A DNA stretch of 64,000 bases from an uncultured Alphaproteobacteria bacterium (lineage in GTDB: Bacteria > Pseudomonadota > Alphaproteobacteria > Rs-D84): NCBI GenBank assembly GCA_944389555.1, contig CALXMU010000001.1:194676-258675 (forward strand), in the 5' to 3' direction. Every line of letters starts with the position of its first letter. Position 1 is the stretch's first letter. The notes beneath the pieces are model-generated. The model ran no database searches. It had not been told where the DNA came from and was given only the letters and a program-made list of their open reading frames with translations. Shown piece after piece: positions 16,146 to 24,425 of this stretch. Made by a program: the position numbers and the translations under genes.

Positions 16146-17480
16146 GTGAAAAAAATCAGATTGTTTTTTATAGGGTTGGTGGCAATAAGTTTTTCTGCTT
16201 GCGATTTGCAGCCGAAAATTGTATCGCTGCCGGATACTGTCGGCGAATTTATTTCTACGCGTTATCCTGCGTTGTTGGCCGACCCTGAAACACAGCCGGA
16301 GATTTATAATTCTGCTGCAACCGACTATGGGGTGTATGCTTCTCCGACCTTATACGGTTCTGTAGAAGCAACAGACTATGTAGAATATGCCAGTGTAGAT
16401 GATTATATTGTACCCCCAGCAAAAGAGGGGGGGGCAATGTATGGTGATACCCCTGTCCAAGAAAGCGTTGATTATGGTGCACCGATAATTTCAGAAGAAA
16501 CTGCCGTTGCAGACGCGGATAGTGAGTATTTATATGTACCAATGTATGGCGGGACTAAAACTGTTGAATCGACTGTTGAGGTAACCGTTCAAGCAGGTGA
16601 TACTTTATATTCTCTTTCAAAGAAATATAATACGACGGTTGATGAGATTGCGCGTGCAAATTCTTTGGAAGAACCATATTCATTGTATGGTGGGCAAAAA
16701 TTAAAAATACCGTCAAAGACGGAAACAACTATTGCCCAACCTGTTTCTATTCAGAAACCTGCAGCATCTGTTGTACCTAACACAACTACTCGTGTTGAGT
16801 TACAAGAAATTACAGTAAAATCTGGCGATACGTTATATTCTTTGTCACGTCAGTATTCTGTTCCTGTAAATGATTTGGCAGTTATGAATAACTTAACGGC
16901 GCCGTTTGCCTTATCTGTTGGTCAAAAGTTAAAAGTTCCTAATTTAAGTACTGCGCCAGTTCGTACGGTTCCTTCAACAGTTACTACGAACGCCGCAAAA
17001 ACATCTTCTACGACAGTTGCTTCTACGCAGACGACTGCGAAACCGAAAACGAAAATTTCTTCGGATCCAACAAAAAAATTACCTACAATTAGCGCTCGTT
17101 CGTCGTCTAAATTTACGTGGCCAGTTCAAGGTAAAGTACTATCTAGTTATGGTTCAAAATCTAATGGCTTGTTTAATGACGGTATAAATATTGGTGCTGC
17201 CCGCGGAACAACAGTTAAGGCGGCAGAAAATGGGGTTGTAGCATATGCAGGAAACGAAGTTAAAGGTATGGGAAATTTAATAATTATTCAGCATTCTGGT
17301 GGTTGGATGACGGTATATGCACATCTAGATTCAATGACTGTGCGGCGTGGAACGAAGGTATTAGTCGGTCAGAAAATAGGCACTGTTGGTGAAACGGGTA
17401 AGGTTGATCAACCGCAATTGCACTTTGAAATAAGAAAGGGTACGAAAGCGTATAACCCATCATCGTATTTAAAGAAATAG
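16146..17480 (+). CDS. NlpD-like LysM/LytM lipoprotein
   Basis: This 444-residue outer-membrane lipoprotein has a signal peptide with lipobox FSAC. Two LysM domains (TVQAGDTLYSLSKKYNTT near 148 and TVKSGDTLYSLSRQYSV near 225) and a Ser/Thr-rich linker precede a C-terminal LytM (M23) domain (about 322-440). LytM zinc ligands are degenerate: the usual H-x-G-x-D reads NDGINIGA, and the HLH motif reads QLHFEIR. This is the NlpD/EnvC pattern, where the domain activates cell-wall amidases instead of cutting peptidoglycan. It probably acts in daughter-cell separation. The start is GTG, apparently leaderless. Confidence 0.88.
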   Translation: MKKIRLFFIGLVAISFSACDLQPKIVSLPDTVGEFISTRYPALLADPETQPEIYNSAATDYGVYASPTLYGSVEATDYVEYASVDDYIVPPAKEGGAMYGDTPVQESVDYGAPIISEETAVADADSEYLYVPMYGGTKTVESTVEVTVQAGDTLYSLSKKYNTTVDEIARANSLEEPYSLYGGQKLKIPSKTETTIAQPVSIQKPAASVVPNTTTRVELQEITVKSGDTLYSLSRQYSVPVNDLAVMNNLTAPFALSVGQKLKVPNLSTAPVRTVPSTVTTNAAKTSSTTVASTQTTAKPKTKISSDPTKKLPTISARSSSKFTWPVQGKVLSSYGSKSNGLFNDGINIGAARGTTVKAAENGVVAYAGNEVKGMGNLIIIQHSGGWMTVYAHLDSMTVRRGTKVLVGQKIGTVGETGKVDQPQLHFEIRKGTKAYNPSSYLKK

Positions 17481-17526
17481 TCTGTATATGCATTATTTCT
17501 AGGAAAATATAAATTTATAAAAAAAT

Positions 17527-17547
17527 AAAACCGCATTGCGGTTTTTT
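17527..17547. terminator. Bidirectional terminator nlpD-like/tRNA-Lys
   Basis: AAAACCGC-ATT-GCGGTTTT followed by a T-run; it serves the plus-strand gene and the minus-strand tRNA. Confidence 0.85.
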
Positions 17548-17551
17548 ATTT

Positions 17552-17627
17552 TGGTGGGCGCGCAGGGACTCGAACCCTGGACCCACTGATTAAGAGTCAG
17601 TTGCTCTACCAACTGAGCTACGCACCC
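17552..17627 (-). tRNA. tRNA-Lys (anticodon CTT)
   Basis: Read on the minus strand, the cloverleaf has a seven-base acceptor stem (GGGTGCG with CGCGCCC, one G-T pair). The D-arm is AGCTCAGTTGGTAGAGC, the anticodon loop is CTCTTAA with CTT, and the T-loop is GTTCGAGTC. The discriminator is A and the CCA end is encoded. It is 76 bases including CCA. Confidence 0.96.
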
Positions 17628-17653
17628 GGGTCCGTTCATAATTGACTTAGGCG

Positions 17654-17681
17654 ATTATAGTCCTTTTTTTACTAAATGCAA
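17654..17681 (-). promoter_or_regulatory. Promoter of tRNA-Lys
   Basis: On the minus strand, TTGCAT (17676-17681), a 16-base spacer and TATAAT (17654-17659) lie 27 bases before the tRNA 5' end. Confidence 0.6.
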
Positions 17682-17748
17682 GGGTATTTATAATGTCTCG
17701 CATAATGTAAGATAGGTGACCATACCTATGCAAACTTAATAAATTGTT

Positions 17749-17757
17749 TGTTAAAAT
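17749..17757 (+). promoter_or_regulatory. Candidate extended -10 for the outer-membrane protein gene
   Basis: TG-T-TAAAAT. The remainder of the roughly 180-base gap between the tRNA and the next start holds no other gene I can support. A TTGACA at 17765-17770 lacks a good -10. Confidence 0.35.
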
Positions 17758-17809
17758 GATAATGTTGACATGAAAATATCATATACAAATTTATAAAAGG
17801 AGAGAGAAA

Positions 17810-18421
17810 ATGAAAAAAATAGTTATATCAACTTTGGCCGTTCTTATCGCATGTCCGGCTTTTGCTGGTGCACCACGTGCTGGCGGCAGCAGTTGGCAGA
17901 TGTTCGGTTTGGATCCATATATCGGTATCCACGGTGGCGCAAGTTATTCTAACTTGAATTATAATTATAACGATAAGAAAGAAACTTTATCTGATACGGT
18001 TTTCCAGGGTAGAGCTGCATTAGGTTTGGAAGTATGCGATACAATGCGTTCAGAAATTGAATGGTCTATATATAGTAAAGCAAAAGATACGGCTAATTTC
18101 GGTGACGTCGGTGATGTAAAAGTTGAAACCAAATTACAGACGTTGTTATGGAATAACTACTGGGAATTCGGTAATTATCGTATAGTTCGTCCTTTTGTCG
18201 GACTTGGTGCCGGTGTGGCTTTTGCAGATGTTAAACGTGAAATCCCAGATGTAGGCCATCATAGCGAAAGTAAAACACGCTTTTCTGCAATGGGTACATT
18301 GGGGGTAACGTTTGATATGGAAATGTTCGCAATTGATTTGGCGGCACGTTATAACTACGTTGATATCAATTCTGGCCTTCATAACTTTGGTGGTGATATT
18401 GGTATCAGATTTATGTTCTAA
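17810..18421 (+). CDS. Outer-membrane beta-barrel protein
   Basis: This 203-residue protein has a clear signal peptide (residues 1-20, cleavage after AFA). It has alternating amphipathic strands and ends in a phenylalanine-terminated strand (GIRFMF), the Bam recognition signature. Gly/Tyr-rich segments (PYIGIHGGASYSNLNYNY near 37, RPFVGLGAGVAFADV near 126) fit the small OmpA/OmpW-like porin-fold families. AGGAGAGAG precedes the ATG. It is a single gene, closed by a strong terminator at 18438-18466. The precise family and any pore specificity are unknown. Confidence 0.8.
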   Translation: MKKIVISTLAVLIACPAFAGAPRAGGSSWQMFGLDPYIGIHGGASYSNLNYNYNDKKETLSDTVFQGRAALGLEVCDTMRSEIEWSIYSKAKDTANFGDVGDVKVETKLQTLLWNNYWEFGNYRIVRPFVGLGAGVAFADVKREIPDVGHHSESKTRFSAMGTLGVTFDMEMFAIDLAARYNYVDINSGLHNFGGDIGIRFMF

Positions 18422-18437
18422 AAAGAAAAAACTATAT

Positions 18438-18466
18438 GCCGCCGGAAAAATATTCGGCGGCTTTTT
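18438..18466 (+). terminator. Terminator after the outer-membrane protein gene
   Basis: GCCGCCG (18438-18444) pairs with CGGCGGC (18455-18461), followed by TTTTT. Its presence argues against a start of the next gene at 18436. Confidence 0.85.
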
Positions 18467-18540
18467 GTTTGTATAAAAATTGTCTATATGCACGTTTTTG
18501 TGCCTTTGGAGGAATTCTTTTAGAAATGAAAGAGGTTAAA

Positions 18541-20166
18541 ATGTCGAAAGCAAGTAAAAGTTCTATTAAACGTAAAGCGGCTAATACAAACGTTTATATG
18601 ATAGGAGCCGGTATAGGTTCTTTAGCTGCGGCTGTTTATTTAATAAGAGATGCAAAAGTACCAGGTAAAAATATTCATATTTTTGAAACATTGGACGTAG
18701 ATGGCGGAAGTCTTGACGGAGCAGGAGACGCCAAAAAAGGTTTTATGATTCGAGGCGGACGAATGTTGAACATACCGACATATGAATGTTTACAGGATGT
18801 AATGACGGCGGTACCTTCTACGGAATTTGACGGGATTTCTCTGGAAGAAGAGTTTTTAGAATACAACGAAGAGTTTAAAACTCATGCTCGGGCTAGATTA
18901 GTGGATAAAAATGGTAATAAAATTGATGTTACTGAAATGGGTTTTAGTCCAGAAGATAGAATAGATATGGAAAAGTTAATTCTAGTTGATTCAGAAAAGT
19001 CTTTGGGAAATAAACGAATTGACGAGGTTTTTGGAAAGCATTTCTTTAAGACGAATTTCTGGTATATGTGGCAAACTACGTTCGCTTTTCAGCCCTGGTC
19101 AAGTGCTGCTGAACTTAGAAGGTATATGCTACGTTTTATGCATGAATTTCCACGTATTCACACTTTGGCTGGTGTTGCCCGTACTGCATATAATCAGCAT
19201 GATTCGATAGTTAAGCCAATTGTTAAATGGCTTAAAGAAAATGGAGTGCAAGTTATTTTAGGTGCAACTGTTAAAGATATAGAATTTTCTCAAACGAAAA
19301 AGGGTGAAAAAGTTGCTAATAAAATAATTTATGTTCAAAGAGGTAAAAAACATTCTATTGAAGTTATGCCTACGGATATCGTTACGTTTACTAATGGGTG
19401 TATGACAGATAATTCTGATGAAGCGGGAACAGACACACCCGCAAAATACAACAAAACCGATTCGGCACCGTCGTTTGAATTATGGCGTAAAATTGCAAAC
19501 GGTAGACCAGAATTTGGTGACCCAGATGTATTTTGCTCAAACCCAGATGAATCTATGTGGATGTCTTTTACCGTTACAATAAATGATAACCCGAAGTTAT
19601 TAGACTATATACAACGTTTTACACGAAATCATCCGGGGGGTGGTGCGTTGGTTACTTTTAAAGATTCTGCATGGCGTTTATCTTTTGTTGTAGCGCGGCA
19701 ACCGCACTTTAAAAATCAGCCTATGAGTACGCAAATATTCTGGGGGTATTCTTTGAATATGTTTACTGATGGTGATTTCGTTAAGAAACCTATGTATAAA
19801 TGCACAGGAAGAGAAATTATTACAGAACTTATGGGACATTTACATATACCAAAGAAAGAGCAGGCGGAAATGATGCGAGGTTTAATATGCCGCACTTCTA
19901 TAATGCCTTATATAAATTCTCAGTTCCAGCCAAGAAAAATAGGCGATAGACCGTTAGTAATACCCGCTGGATATGAAAATTTTGCTTTTATTAGTCAGTT
20001 TGCAGAAGTCCCAGATGATGTGGTGTTTACAATGGAGTATTCGGTACGGGCTGCGCAACGTGCTATCTATTATCTTATGGGTGTAGATAAAGAATTAACA
20101 CCAATTAGTAAGCATCAGTATTCACCGAGAATTTTATTAAAATCATTTTTGAAATTACATAGTTAA
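18541..20166 (+). CDS. ohyA: Oleate hydratase
   Basis: This 541-residue FAD enzyme adds water to the cis-9 double bond of oleic acid, giving 10-hydroxystearate (the 'myosin cross-reactive antigen' family). The Rossmann motif MIGAGIGSLAAAVYL is at about 20-34. Next come the FAD-binding FETLDVDGGSLDGAG, then RGGRMLN, FAFQPWSSAAELRRY near 185 and the C-terminal GYENFAFISQFAEVPDDVVFTMEYSVRAAQ region. I chose ATG 18541 with AGAGG five bases upstream; ATG 18526, with GGAGG 13 bases upstream, is possible. It is a single gene between terminators. Such enzymes detoxify unsaturated fatty acids in gut bacteria, so this is plausible horizontal cargo. Confidence 0.92.
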   Translation: MSKASKSSIKRKAANTNVYMIGAGIGSLAAAVYLIRDAKVPGKNIHIFETLDVDGGSLDGAGDAKKGFMIRGGRMLNIPTYECLQDVMTAVPSTEFDGISLEEEFLEYNEEFKTHARARLVDKNGNKIDVTEMGFSPEDRIDMEKLILVDSEKSLGNKRIDEVFGKHFFKTNFWYMWQTTFAFQPWSSAAELRRYMLRFMHEFPRIHTLAGVARTAYNQHDSIVKPIVKWLKENGVQVILGATVKDIEFSQTKKGEKVANKIIYVQRGKKHSIEVMPTDIVTFTNGCMTDNSDEAGTDTPAKYNKTDSAPSFELWRKIANGRPEFGDPDVFCSNPDESMWMSFTVTINDNPKLLDYIQRFTRNHPGGGALVTFKDSAWRLSFVVARQPHFKNQPMSTQIFWGYSLNMFTDGDFVKKPMYKCTGREIITELMGHLHIPKKEQAEMMRGLICRTSIMPYINSQFQPRKIGDRPLVIPAGYENFAFISQFAEVPDDVVFTMEYSVRAAQRAIYYLMGVDKELTPISKHQYSPRILLKSFLKLHS

Positions 20167-20170
20167 AATA

Positions 20171-20193
20171 AACGCCCCTTTTGGGGCGTTTTT
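20171..20193. terminator. Bidirectional terminator after ohyA
   Basis: AACGCCCC-TTTT-GGGGCGTT with a flanking A-run and T-run. Confidence 0.85.
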
Positions 20194-20548
20194 ATAATAA
20201 TTTAGCGAGTGCCATTTTGTTTAAGAAACCTTCTTCTATTGCACTTAATAGAGATTTCATACCTTCATTTAATTCACCGTCATTTAATAATTCTTCTAAA
20301 CGAGATATTATGTTTTCGCACATTTTTACTAGGTCGTTTTCGATAAGTTTATAATTCAAAAGATTGGGTTTGAATACATCTTTTTCGTCCATCGCCATAA
20401 AATATGCTTCTGAAATATTATCAACCCAATCGTCTATTTCTTCGGTCAATCTATCAAATAATAAATGTTCTGCATACTTTTTTGACTTCCAATGATTGAT
20501 TTTACAAGCGTATTTAAATGCTATCAGGTGTTGTAATAGTTCGTACAT
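20192..20548 (-). CDS. Helical protein, ferritin-like/DUF5856-type
   Basis: This 118-residue, all-helical protein starts LLQHLIAFKYACKINHWKSKKYAEHLLFDRL. The spacing of His, Trp and His/Asp recalls the first helix of Dps/ferritin-like proteins and the phage-associated DUF5856 family. The remaining helices are acidic. Metal binding is possible but not shown. It is a lone minus-strand gene converging on ohyA, with a GGAGTC ribosome site before the start. I am confident it is a gene but only modestly sure of the fold. Confidence 0.7.
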   Translation of the reverse strand: MYELLQHLIAFKYACKINHWKSKKYAEHLLFDRLTEEIDDWVDNISEAYFMAMDEKDVFKPNLLNYKLIENDLVKMCENIISRLEELLNDGELNEGMKSLLSAIEEGFLNKMALAKLL

Positions 20549-20733
20549 TTTTGACTCCTTTGTATATATGTTTTTAGAATAATCTTTTCTGAAAAAATTG
20601 GTTATAGGAACTAATTCAAAAAACGCGCTATGTACATTATTTCTTGGGATTCCTAGGGATTCAAACCTGACGAAAAACAGATTTTTTTATTATAAAATGT
20701 TTATTGTAACCATAAGGAAAAAAGGAGAACTTT

Positions 20734-21285
20734 ATGAAAAACTTAATTAAAAAAATAACGATGTTATCAGCTGTATTAGGTGTAGCTGTATTGATGGCTG
20801 GTTGCGCCAATTGCGGTAAAAAGCAAATGAGACAGCATCCAAAACCAGCACCAGCAATGCAACAGCAAGCAACCGAAACAGTTGTTTTTTATCAGACATA
20901 TGAAGATTCCGACGTGAATCATGTTGAAGCAAAAATGTATACTCATAGTAGTCATGGTGGTGAATCAAGAATGGGTGATATAAAATTTGTCGAGACAGAT
21001 GCGGGGCTAAAGATGGAAGTAGATGTAACCGATTTGCGTCCAGGAAAAGTATATAGCGTAAAAATAGTTCCTTGTAGTGGCAGTAAAAATGCCATGACAT
21101 GTGCAAAATCACCAATGCAAATAGATTTGCCTACATTAAGCGTTCAAAAGAAAGGACGTCTGAAAGAATCATTCATTATTCGTGGGTTGACTGCGGAACA
21201 GTTGGATAATGCTAAGTTGTATTTAGAACGTGACGGAGGCTATAAAGCAGCTTGGGGAACCTTAAAAAAGGGAATGATGCTGTAA
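20734..21285 (+). CDS. Lipoprotein with degenerate Cu/Zn superoxide dismutase-like fold
   Basis: This 183-residue protein has a lipobox (LMAGC, Cys 24) and a Gln/Pro-rich linker. The following domain contains MGDIKFVETDAGLKMEVDVTDLRPGKVYSVKIVPC. The G-x-I/V-x-F-x-E-T-D-x-G-L ... L-x-P-G-x order matches the start of Cu/Zn SOD domains. The metal-binding HGFHIH that should follow is replaced by YSVKIV, and later metal ligands are also lacking. If the fold is right, it is non-enzymatic, perhaps a structural or copper-unrelated derivative. It is a single gene with its own terminator and a GGAGAAC ribosome site. Confidence 0.6.
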   Translation: MKNLIKKITMLSAVLGVAVLMAGCANCGKKQMRQHPKPAPAMQQQATETVVFYQTYEDSDVNHVEAKMYTHSSHGGESRMGDIKFVETDAGLKMEVDVTDLRPGKVYSVKIVPCSGSKNAMTCAKSPMQIDLPTLSVQKKGRLKESFIIRGLTAEQLDNAKLYLERDGGYKAAWGTLKKGMML

Positions 21286-21300
21286 AGCAATAGCTTTTTG

Positions 21301-21330
21301 ATATAGCCCCGTTGCGGGCTATATTTTTTA
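21301..21330 (+). terminator. Terminator after the SOD-like lipoprotein
   Basis: ATATAGCCC pairs with GGGCTATAT, followed by TTTTTTAT. Confidence 0.85.
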
Positions 21331-21359
21331 TAAAAATTCTTTAAGATTTTTTTCTTATG

Positions 21360-21368
21360 TGCTAATCT
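21360..21368 (+). promoter_or_regulatory. Extended -10 of the autotransporter-like gene
   Basis: TG-C-TAATCT ends seven bases before the GTG start at 21375, which would make the mRNA leaderless; no Shine-Dalgarno is seen. Confidence 0.4.
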
Positions 21369-21374
21369 ATTCGT

Positions 21375-22928
21375 GTGGAGATAAGGTGGTATCATTTTAT
21401 AGCAGCATTTTTTATTACGGCATCTACAATTATTGATGCCGGTGCAGGTTATTTAGAAAATTTTCGTGTAATAAGTGATACGACATTTGCTCCTTCTGAT
21501 ATTGTGTATGATATGAGCATTGAGAAATCCGCAAATATTACAAATATGGGAAATATAAGCGGGTTTGTAGAAGTACGGTCAGGACTAGACGTTTATATTC
21601 AGAACTTAGGGAACATAGATGCTACTTTTTATATTCCTAATACTTCTAGAATAACGCAAGTGATAAAGAATAAGGAGGATATAAATCCGATTCTTGGGGC
21701 AACGAATAATTTTCAAATTATGGTTCAGAATGAAGAAAAGATTGCTTGGACGGATTTACAAGAAATTTCTATATGGGCAGATAAGATTGTATTGAATAAT
21801 TCTGTGCTGGATTTATCTTCAAAGCTTAGTGCTGTTACGGTTGTTGATAATGTTTTCTCTCCGGAAATAGAATTGCGTGGTAATAATGTATTATATATTG
21901 ATGATGTATCTGAATTTTCGGATAAGCCATTGTTGTCAAATATTTCTGGTGAAGGTACCGTAAATATAAATGTTTCGGAGAAAAATCCGCTGTATAGAGT
22001 TTCTTCGTATATTAAGAATAATGAATTGTTTGTGACTCTGGTTCGTGAAACAGATTATTTAAGAATTTTAGGGGATAATAAGGGAAGTTTTCTAAACAAT
22101 TTACGTGAAACGAATCCAAATGATAAGTTATTATCTGTTTTAGATGCTGCTGAGTCTATTGATGATATAAATAAGATAATGGCTCGTTCAATAAGGTTAA
22201 ATCCGATAAATTTAATGGATTCAGTCGTAGTTTTTAACTCTTTCGTAATAAATGATTTTTCAAAGAATTTAGATGGATTTGCCGTTACACCTTTGTTTGT
22301 ATATTCTGATGATTTTTATATTTCTGGCGTTACTGTGGATGCGGCATATCGTATTGCTGACAAACTTACAATAGGGGCAACTGGTTATGCCGCAGAATCC
22401 GAATTCGCTAATGATATGGATGAATATAATTCTGTGCTATATGGCGGAAATGTTCGTATAGAATATATCGATAAACTTTTATTAGCACGTATGATGTTTG
22501 GTATGACGCAATCTGATTTTGATATTGGTGCTGTATTTGATGGTATAAGTACAGTTGTCGATCCTTCTGGGTCTTCGTTATATTCTGTTGCAGATTTCGG
22601 TTTCAATTTTAATCTTGGTGATAATTTTAGAATATCTCCTTTTGTTCGGGCTGGTTTTGATTCAATTAAGATTATCGGTTGTTCTGATAAAAATGTTTTT
22701 ACTGGTATCGGAACAGACATTTCTCTTAATGCCGGTATTTATGATATAGAATATAAATATGGTTTAAATTTTAGTGCGTATACGAACGGAACTGTAAACG
22801 CTGCTTTCCGTATAGGCGTAATATCTATTGCAGATAAAGCAGGTGGCAATATAGATGTTGGACTGGTTTTGAACGAATTTGGTGAGTATAGTTATAAAGT
22901 ATCTGCTGGTGTGAATTTTAAGTTTTAG
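21375..22928 (+). CDS. Autotransporter-like outer-membrane protein
   Basis: This 517-residue protein has a probable signal peptide (about 1-24, ending DAGAG). The middle (about 30-230) is rich in Asn, Ile and short beta repeats such as NITNMGNISGFVEV, suggestive of a small beta-helical passenger. The C-terminal 240 residues alternate as in a 12-strand autotransporter barrel and end in KVSAGVNFKF. The terminal Phe and the barrel-like pattern (VTVDAAYRIADKLTIGATGYAAESEF) support type V secretion. The passenger is short and has no recognisable protease or adhesin motif. The start is GTG without a ribosome site. Confidence 0.72.
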   Translation: MEIRWYHFIAAFFITASTIIDAGAGYLENFRVISDTTFAPSDIVYDMSIEKSANITNMGNISGFVEVRSGLDVYIQNLGNIDATFYIPNTSRITQVIKNKEDINPILGATNNFQIMVQNEEKIAWTDLQEISIWADKIVLNNSVLDLSSKLSAVTVVDNVFSPEIELRGNNVLYIDDVSEFSDKPLLSNISGEGTVNINVSEKNPLYRVSSYIKNNELFVTLVRETDYLRILGDNKGSFLNNLRETNPNDKLLSVLDAAESIDDINKIMARSIRLNPINLMDSVVVFNSFVINDFSKNLDGFAVTPLFVYSDDFYISGVTVDAAYRIADKLTIGATGYAAESEFANDMDEYNSVLYGGNVRIEYIDKLLLARMMFGMTQSDFDIGAVFDGISTVVDPSGSSLYSVADFGFNFNLGDNFRISPFVRAGFDSIKIIGCSDKNVFTGIGTDISLNAGIYDIEYKYGLNFSAYTNGTVNAAFRIGVISIADKAGGNIDVGLVLNEFGEYSYKVSAGVNFKF

Positions 22929-22929
22929 T

Positions 22930-24231
22930 TTACTTAATTATTTTTCCTCGTAAAGAGGCTTTATTTGCATCGGTTATTTCTATTTGTGCTAACATTGGTG
23001 CAATGCCGTCGCAGGCGTCCGTTATGCATTGTTGCATATAAGGTGTTCGGTATACTAAATGTTTACCAGTTTTATCAGAACCTTCATATAAACAAGTTAA
23101 GGTTTTACCCACGCAAGATGTATTAAATTCTCGTTGTAGATCATTTAAGTACGAGTCCAGTTTTGCCAAACGTTCGGCTTTTACTTTTTCTGGAATCTGG
23201 TTTGGCATAAGCGCGGCAGCCGTATGAGGGCGGGGGGAATACTTAAATGAGTAAGAATTTATGTATTTTACCCGTTTGGCTATATTCATAGTTTGTTCAA
23301 AATCTTCGTCCGTTTCACCGGGGAAACCTACAATGAAGTCGCTTGATATTTGGATATCAGAACGTGCAGACTTTAATTTGTCAACTATATCTATATATAG
23401 ATTCAGGCTGTACGGGCGGTTCATTCTTGTCAATACATTTTGGGAACCGCTTTGTATAGGCAAATTTAGAAATGGTAACAATTTTGGTTCTGTTTTAAAC
23501 ATTTCGATTAAATCGTCTGTCATCTCGGTTGGATAACTAGATGTAAATCTGATTCGTTTTATGGCTTCTAATTTTGCCGCCTCACGTATTAAATCCGATA
23601 GTTTATAAGTTTTACCGTCAGAATCCGTATATTTGTATCCATTTACGTTTTGACCTAAGAAACATATTTCGATGGCACCAGTATTTGCGACGTGAACAGT
23701 GTCTTTTATTACGTCATTAAAAGGGCGAGATAATTCTCTGCCGCGAGTGTACGGCACGATACAATAAGTACAACAATGGTTACAGCCTTCTTGAATTGGT
23801 ATATATGCGACAGCAGGCGATTTTTCCATTTGGGGTAGTTCATCAAATTTTTCAAGCCCCCCTAAATCAATATTTAAAAGTTTTATATCCGGGTTTTCTA
23901 ATATTTCAGGTAACTTATGATAGCTTTGTGGCCCAAGAACAAAATTTAGTTCTGGAATACGACGAAAAGCATCTGCACCAGATTCACGGGCAACGCACCC
24001 AACAATTCCAAATAAGGCATCGGGCTTTTTAGCGTTACGAATTCTGCCTAGAGCGCTAAATACCTTATCCGTTGCCTTTGCTCGTACCGCACATGTGTTT
24101 AATATTATTATATCTGCATCTGAAATGTTATCCGTTTGCTTCATACCGCGCGCTGTCAACATAGCGGCAATTCGTTGACCGTCATATACGTTCATCTGAC
24201 AACCGAAAGTATGAATATAAAATTTTTTCAT
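22930..24231 (-). CDS. miaB: tRNA methylthiotransferase MiaB
   Basis: This 433-residue radical-SAM enzyme adds methylthio groups to N6-isopentenyl-A37 of tRNA. The N-terminal UPF0004 domain supplies C11, C47 and C79 for the auxiliary 4Fe-4S cluster. The radical-SAM cluster is C150-x3-C154-x2-C157 in EGCNHCCTYCIVP. A C-terminal TRAM domain ends the protein. It is the last gene of a minus-strand run gatB, 57-residue ORF, miaB; it starts six bases after the stop of the small ORF. Confidence 0.95.
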   Translation of the reverse strand: MKKFYIHTFGCQMNVYDGQRIAAMLTARGMKQTDNISDADIIILNTCAVRAKATDKVFSALGRIRNAKKPDALFGIVGCVARESGADAFRRIPELNFVLGPQSYHKLPEILENPDIKLLNIDLGGLEKFDELPQMEKSPAVAYIPIQEGCNHCCTYCIVPYTRGRELSRPFNDVIKDTVHVANTGAIEICFLGQNVNGYKYTDSDGKTYKLSDLIREAAKLEAIKRIRFTSSYPTEMTDDLIEMFKTEPKLLPFLNLPIQSGSQNVLTRMNRPYSLNLYIDIVDKLKSARSDIQISSDFIVGFPGETDEDFEQTMNIAKRVKYINSYSFKYSPRPHTAAALMPNQIPEKVKAERLAKLDSYLNDLQREFNTSCVGKTLTCLYEGSDKTGKHLVYRTPYMQQCITDACDGIAPMLAQIEITDANKASLRGKIIK

Positions 24232-24237
24232 GATAAT

Positions 24238-24411
24238 TTATTTGTGTTTTGTTCTTTCCGCACGAATAGCAGCATTACGAGCAGACTGAATGTTTTGTAT
24301 TTTCTGTAGTGTACGATGCAATTTAGTGTTTTTTTTACCTTCTCGGATTTCTACGGTTCCATATTGAACACCTGTTATCGCGTTATCTTCAATTATTGTA
24401 ATAATTTTCAT
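24238..24411 (-). CDS. Small basic protein (57 aa) between gatB and miaB
   Basis: This short minus-strand ORF starts at 24411 after AAAGGAAAC and encodes 57 residues beginning MKIITIIEDNAITGVQYGTV. It is very basic and ends in RNAAIRAERTKHK. The first half could form a small beta-sheet; the second is helical and Arg/Lys-rich. The spacing (14 bases after gatB, 6 before miaB) and a good ribosome site support translation. I do not recognise it; a nucleic-acid-binding role is only a guess from charge. Confidence 0.65.
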   Translation of the reverse strand: MKIITIIEDNAITGVQYGTVEIREGKKNTKLHRTLQKIQNIQSARNAAIRAERTKHK

Positions 24412-24425
24412 AATGTTTCCTTTTT

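Noticed and set aside
17765-17793. TTGACA as -35 of the 17810 gene
   Set aside because: The matching -10 at 17 bases is AATTTA; the upstream extended -10 at 17749-17757 looks better, though also unproven.
20660-20673. TTCAAACCTGACG resembling part of a thiamine (THI) riboswitch
   Set aside because: The other conserved THI elements (GGGGTGC, CTGAGA) are absent and no thiamine gene follows.
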